From NCBI RefSeq assembly GCF_010015445.1, contig NC_053114.1:32568079-32632078 (forward strand): DNA of 64,000 nucleotides, read 5' to 3'. The translations under genes were made by a program, and so were the position numbers. Origin of the DNA: Perca fluviatilis (lineage: Eukaryota; Chordata; Actinopteri; Perciformes; Percidae). Under the pieces are notes generated by a model. The model did not search any database. It was given only the letters and a program-made list of their open reading frames with translations, and had not been told where the DNA came from. Position 1 is the stretch's first letter; the number at the start of each line of letters is the position of its first letter. Below, one piece after another: positions 61,466 through 64,000 of the stretch.

Positions 61466-63023
61466 AAATCACTACCCACGTATTTGAGACAATCCCAATA
61501 TAAAATGCCCCATTATTACACCAATGTGCCAAGCAAAGCATCTTCTTAAACTCCTACAGAGGAGGTTTTAATCTGAAGCAATAAAACCACTGAAGATAAT
61601 ACATTACTTGAATGTCTGAGCATACTTGTGCTTCTCAGTTTGAAGGAGAGCGGCACGATCATCATCTGTTGACTTGCGCAGGGGGAGAAGTCTGCAGAGA
61701 AAAATCATTCACCCCCTCCTGCCCAAGAGATAGCTTGGTGGGCTGTGTTATGTTGGGGTTTGATTAAAGAATGCCTCTCATTAAAAGGTTCCCTCCAGTT
61801 AATAATCAAAGCACTGTCGATATCTGGGTGAATTATCTGAATTAGCTCGCCAAACACTCTTGCCCTGATGTTTTTTACGCTCCCTCTTACTTTTGCTTAC
61901 GGTCTCTCTTTTTCCCCCTCACTGTCTTCCTCTGTTTGCCTCTCACTCTTCTTCTGTCTGACTTTCATTTTGTTTCATTCACTCTTTCAATATCTCCCCA
62001 TCTTCTCCTTCTTCTTACCCGTCCCTTCTTTTCCACCGTCCTTCTCTGTCCATCCTTTCAGTATTGCCGCTGCCGTTTGTCTGTTTTTTGCCCGGCAAAT
62101 TAACCGAGAGAAGGAAGTCCCAGTGGTGCCAGGCTGAGCTCAACTTATGTAACAACAGCCATCGTCAGAGACAGGGGTCAACTGTTCATGGAGCTACAAT
62201 TTCATGTGGTTTAATATGTTTTACATTGAAGTTATACTTCTCTTGGGCTTGGCCTAATAGGTGGCAGTGGTAAGTTGGAGGGGATTCTACTGTAGCAGTG
62301 GCAGCTTATGAGAAATGTTGAAAGTAGGGCTGTGCCTATGCAACCAAATGCAGACTGCACTATATACTCTGGGGCAAAGCCCTTTAGTTCCAATTAAAGG
62401 AACTCTTAGAATACAAAGAGACAACAGTGTGCTTCTAACTTTGTAACAGTTTGGTAAAGGGCCTTAACTGTTTCAATATGACAATGCATATGTACACAAA
62501 GTGAGGTTCATTAAAAACATGCTGAATGTTGTCAGACACTTAGAATATTAATCTGAGCCTGTTAGTGGCAAAACGAGAACTTTTGTGAAGGCAAATACAA
62601 GCTGGACAATTGCCCTATTAACTTCCATTGTAGCTTGTTTCTTCGCTGCCGACTGCAGTGATCTTGCTTAGATTAGATTAGAGACATTGGACCAATGTCA
62701 AAGATTGTTGTTCCCATCAGTCACTTAGACACAAAAACATAGGAAAATAGGGTCCAGGTTGAAAAATAAAACGGTAGTTACCCATTAACTGTAATGCCAT
62801 ACTCTCACACACACAGCCCTCTGTGAAAATGAACAAAATCCTAAATTTTTTACAAAAATGTAATAAACAGCAGTACTCTTGTGACTGCTCCCTTTATGCT
62901 TTAACTTGATCAATCTGTCTGTCACTGCCTGACCTTTCTCGTATATTCAATAGAACATTGTTAAAGGTTTCTAACAAAATCTATGCACTTTCTTTGTACG
63001 ATCATGCCCTTCACTATCCACAG
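61466..63023. other. Non-coding DNA with a long pyrimidine tract
   Basis: 61860-62060 is CT-rich and ends TCCATCCTTTCAG, with an open frame to a GTAAGT at about 62271. The frame shows no recognised domain and the tract is low-complexity, so no exon is called. Confidence 0.35.
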
Positions 63024-63088
63024 ACCCCAGGGCACCGTAGCTCCCATCAGAGCCTCCCTCGTCCCTCCCATCTCTTACCCGGGTTTAT
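63024..63088 (+). CDS. Candidate exon D, 65 bp, unidentified
   Basis: Acceptor CCTTCACTATCCACAG and donor GTGAGTG flank it. The frame PQGTVAPIRASLVPPISY is open (phase 2 in, 1 out), and a second frame (phase 0) is also open. GC content is higher than the surroundings and the frame is proline-rich. The protein is not recognised. Confidence 0.3.
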
Positions 63089-64000
63089 GTGAGTGTTAGA
63101 TTCACTCTCAGTCTGCGACAGACACACAGGGGATGGAGTGGCATCAACAAAGAGACTCGGCTCCTGTCGAGTGATCTCTGCGTCCTTTTGTGTTGACACT
63201 GTTTTCGCGCACTGTGTAAAAAGCTACAAAGGTTTTCTGCTTCACACTCTGTTGGCTAATTGCATCAAAGCATTTGGAGACTGTTGTCTCAGCCCCTGTG
63301 TTTGTACAAGCATCAAAAGGAAAGAGCTCCAGCACGTGGAACTTGTGCCAGATATTATCAATCCAGCATTGAGGGACGCAAGAATGCAAAACCCAGGAGA
63401 GTGTGACGGTGGCATTTGTTTATCTCCCCCCATCCCCCTATTTAACAAACACAACCTGACAGGAAATTTATAATTTCAGCGTCACTCATCTCTCTCTAAA
63501 TAATGAAATAAATTGTGTGATTTGCCTAAAATGGCGACAAATGGAAGTTATTTGTAATGAGGACAGACAGAAGGAAAGGATATGAGAGAGAGAGTTAGAC
63601 AGGGACAGAGAAGAGAGACTTTCTTTTAGACTTAGTGGTTGGTCAGACAGTCATGCAGTAGAGCATTGATATGCACCTCCACATTCAGACTGGGAAACTG
63701 GGCTGTGCATTAATGTGTTTCTGTGTTCACGTCCATGTCGCAGCATGATTGTGTGCATGTACATACAATATGTCTGCTTGATACAATGTGTATGCAGATA
63801 CTGAATACTATACTGTGCGTATGTGTGGAAGCAGGGTGGGCCACACGGAGCAGGGTTTTGTTGGAGCTAAAATGCTTGTCTGTTCATTCAGCCATGTGAC
63901 ATGATTTATGTGCGAGACACAGAGTGTAAATGTCCTGCCTGTGACCAGCAGACCAGACAACAGACCAAACCTGAAGACCAACAAAACTGATGATAGTGCT
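63089..64000. other. Non-coding DNA, nothing recognised
   Basis: A 126-codon ORF (63093-63473) and its antisense partners have no recognised domain. A purine-rich GAGAGA stretch lies near 63580-63620. Confidence 0.4.

Noticed and set aside
62054..62270. Possible 217-bp exon between TCCTTTCAG and GTAAGT
   Set aside because: The upstream tract is a 200-bp low-complexity CT run and the frame shows no recognisable protein. It was left as a note in the gap entry.

Overview
This window looks like non-coding nuclear DNA from a ray-finned fish, probably a percomorph teleost. The reasons are long (CA/TG)n microsatellites (up to about 72 units), an AT-rich background, no long protein-coding ORF, and a dense set of repeats of teleost type: TTAA-flanked MITEs, hAT elements with 8-bp target-site duplications (TSDs), tRNA-derived SINEs, LINE tails and solo LTRs. 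It reads best as a large intron or gene desert in which mobile DNA has accumulated. I found no complete host protein-coding gene, rRNA or genuine tRNA. The longest computed ORFs come from CA repeats, purine/pyrimidine tracts or transposon sequence.

Layout. 0-10 kb: one copy of a four-copy dispersed repeat ('family R', 1688-2100), a 99-bp tandem duplication, a 697-bp TTAA MITE holding a 34-bp perfect palindrome and a CRE octamer (3657-4353), a solo LTR with TSD GTAT (4581-5696), and a 985-bp TTAA element with long inverted arms (8799-9783). 10-20 kb: hAT-like and MITE fragments, a 48-bp candidate exon (11962-12009), a tRNA-derived SINE (14340-14680), and a second solo LTR of the same family and orientation with TSD TATA (18668-20414). 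22-24.4 kb: a 2.2-kb TTAA element with fold-back arms around a 190-bp tandem repeat. 26.7 kb: a non-LTR retrotransposon fragment. 31.2-33.4 kb: an inverted-repeat element with arms of about 385 bp that carries an intronless, frameshifted copy of the mitochondrial ribosomal protein gene mrps28; this is the most unusual object here. 38-45 kb: nested MITEs, then two hAT elements with exact 8-bp TSDs (41498-42609 and 43666-44715), the second with a BED zinc-finger relic. 47-51 kb: a SINE with a 15-bp TSD, another family R copy, and a LINE tail split by a hAT element with TSD TTGTAGCC. 55-60 kb: more MITE and hAT copies, including two adjacent hAT elements.

Seven short plus-strand segments (11962, 30262, 37594, 47007, 58433, 60547, 63024) have splice-acceptor-like and donor-like borders and at least one open frame. 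Some are phase-compatible with each other. They could be exons of one long plus-strand gene whose introns fill the window, but I do not recognise the protein and chance pseudo-exons are common, so each carries low confidence. All family names rest on sequence reading and recollection of teleost repeats; no database search was run.
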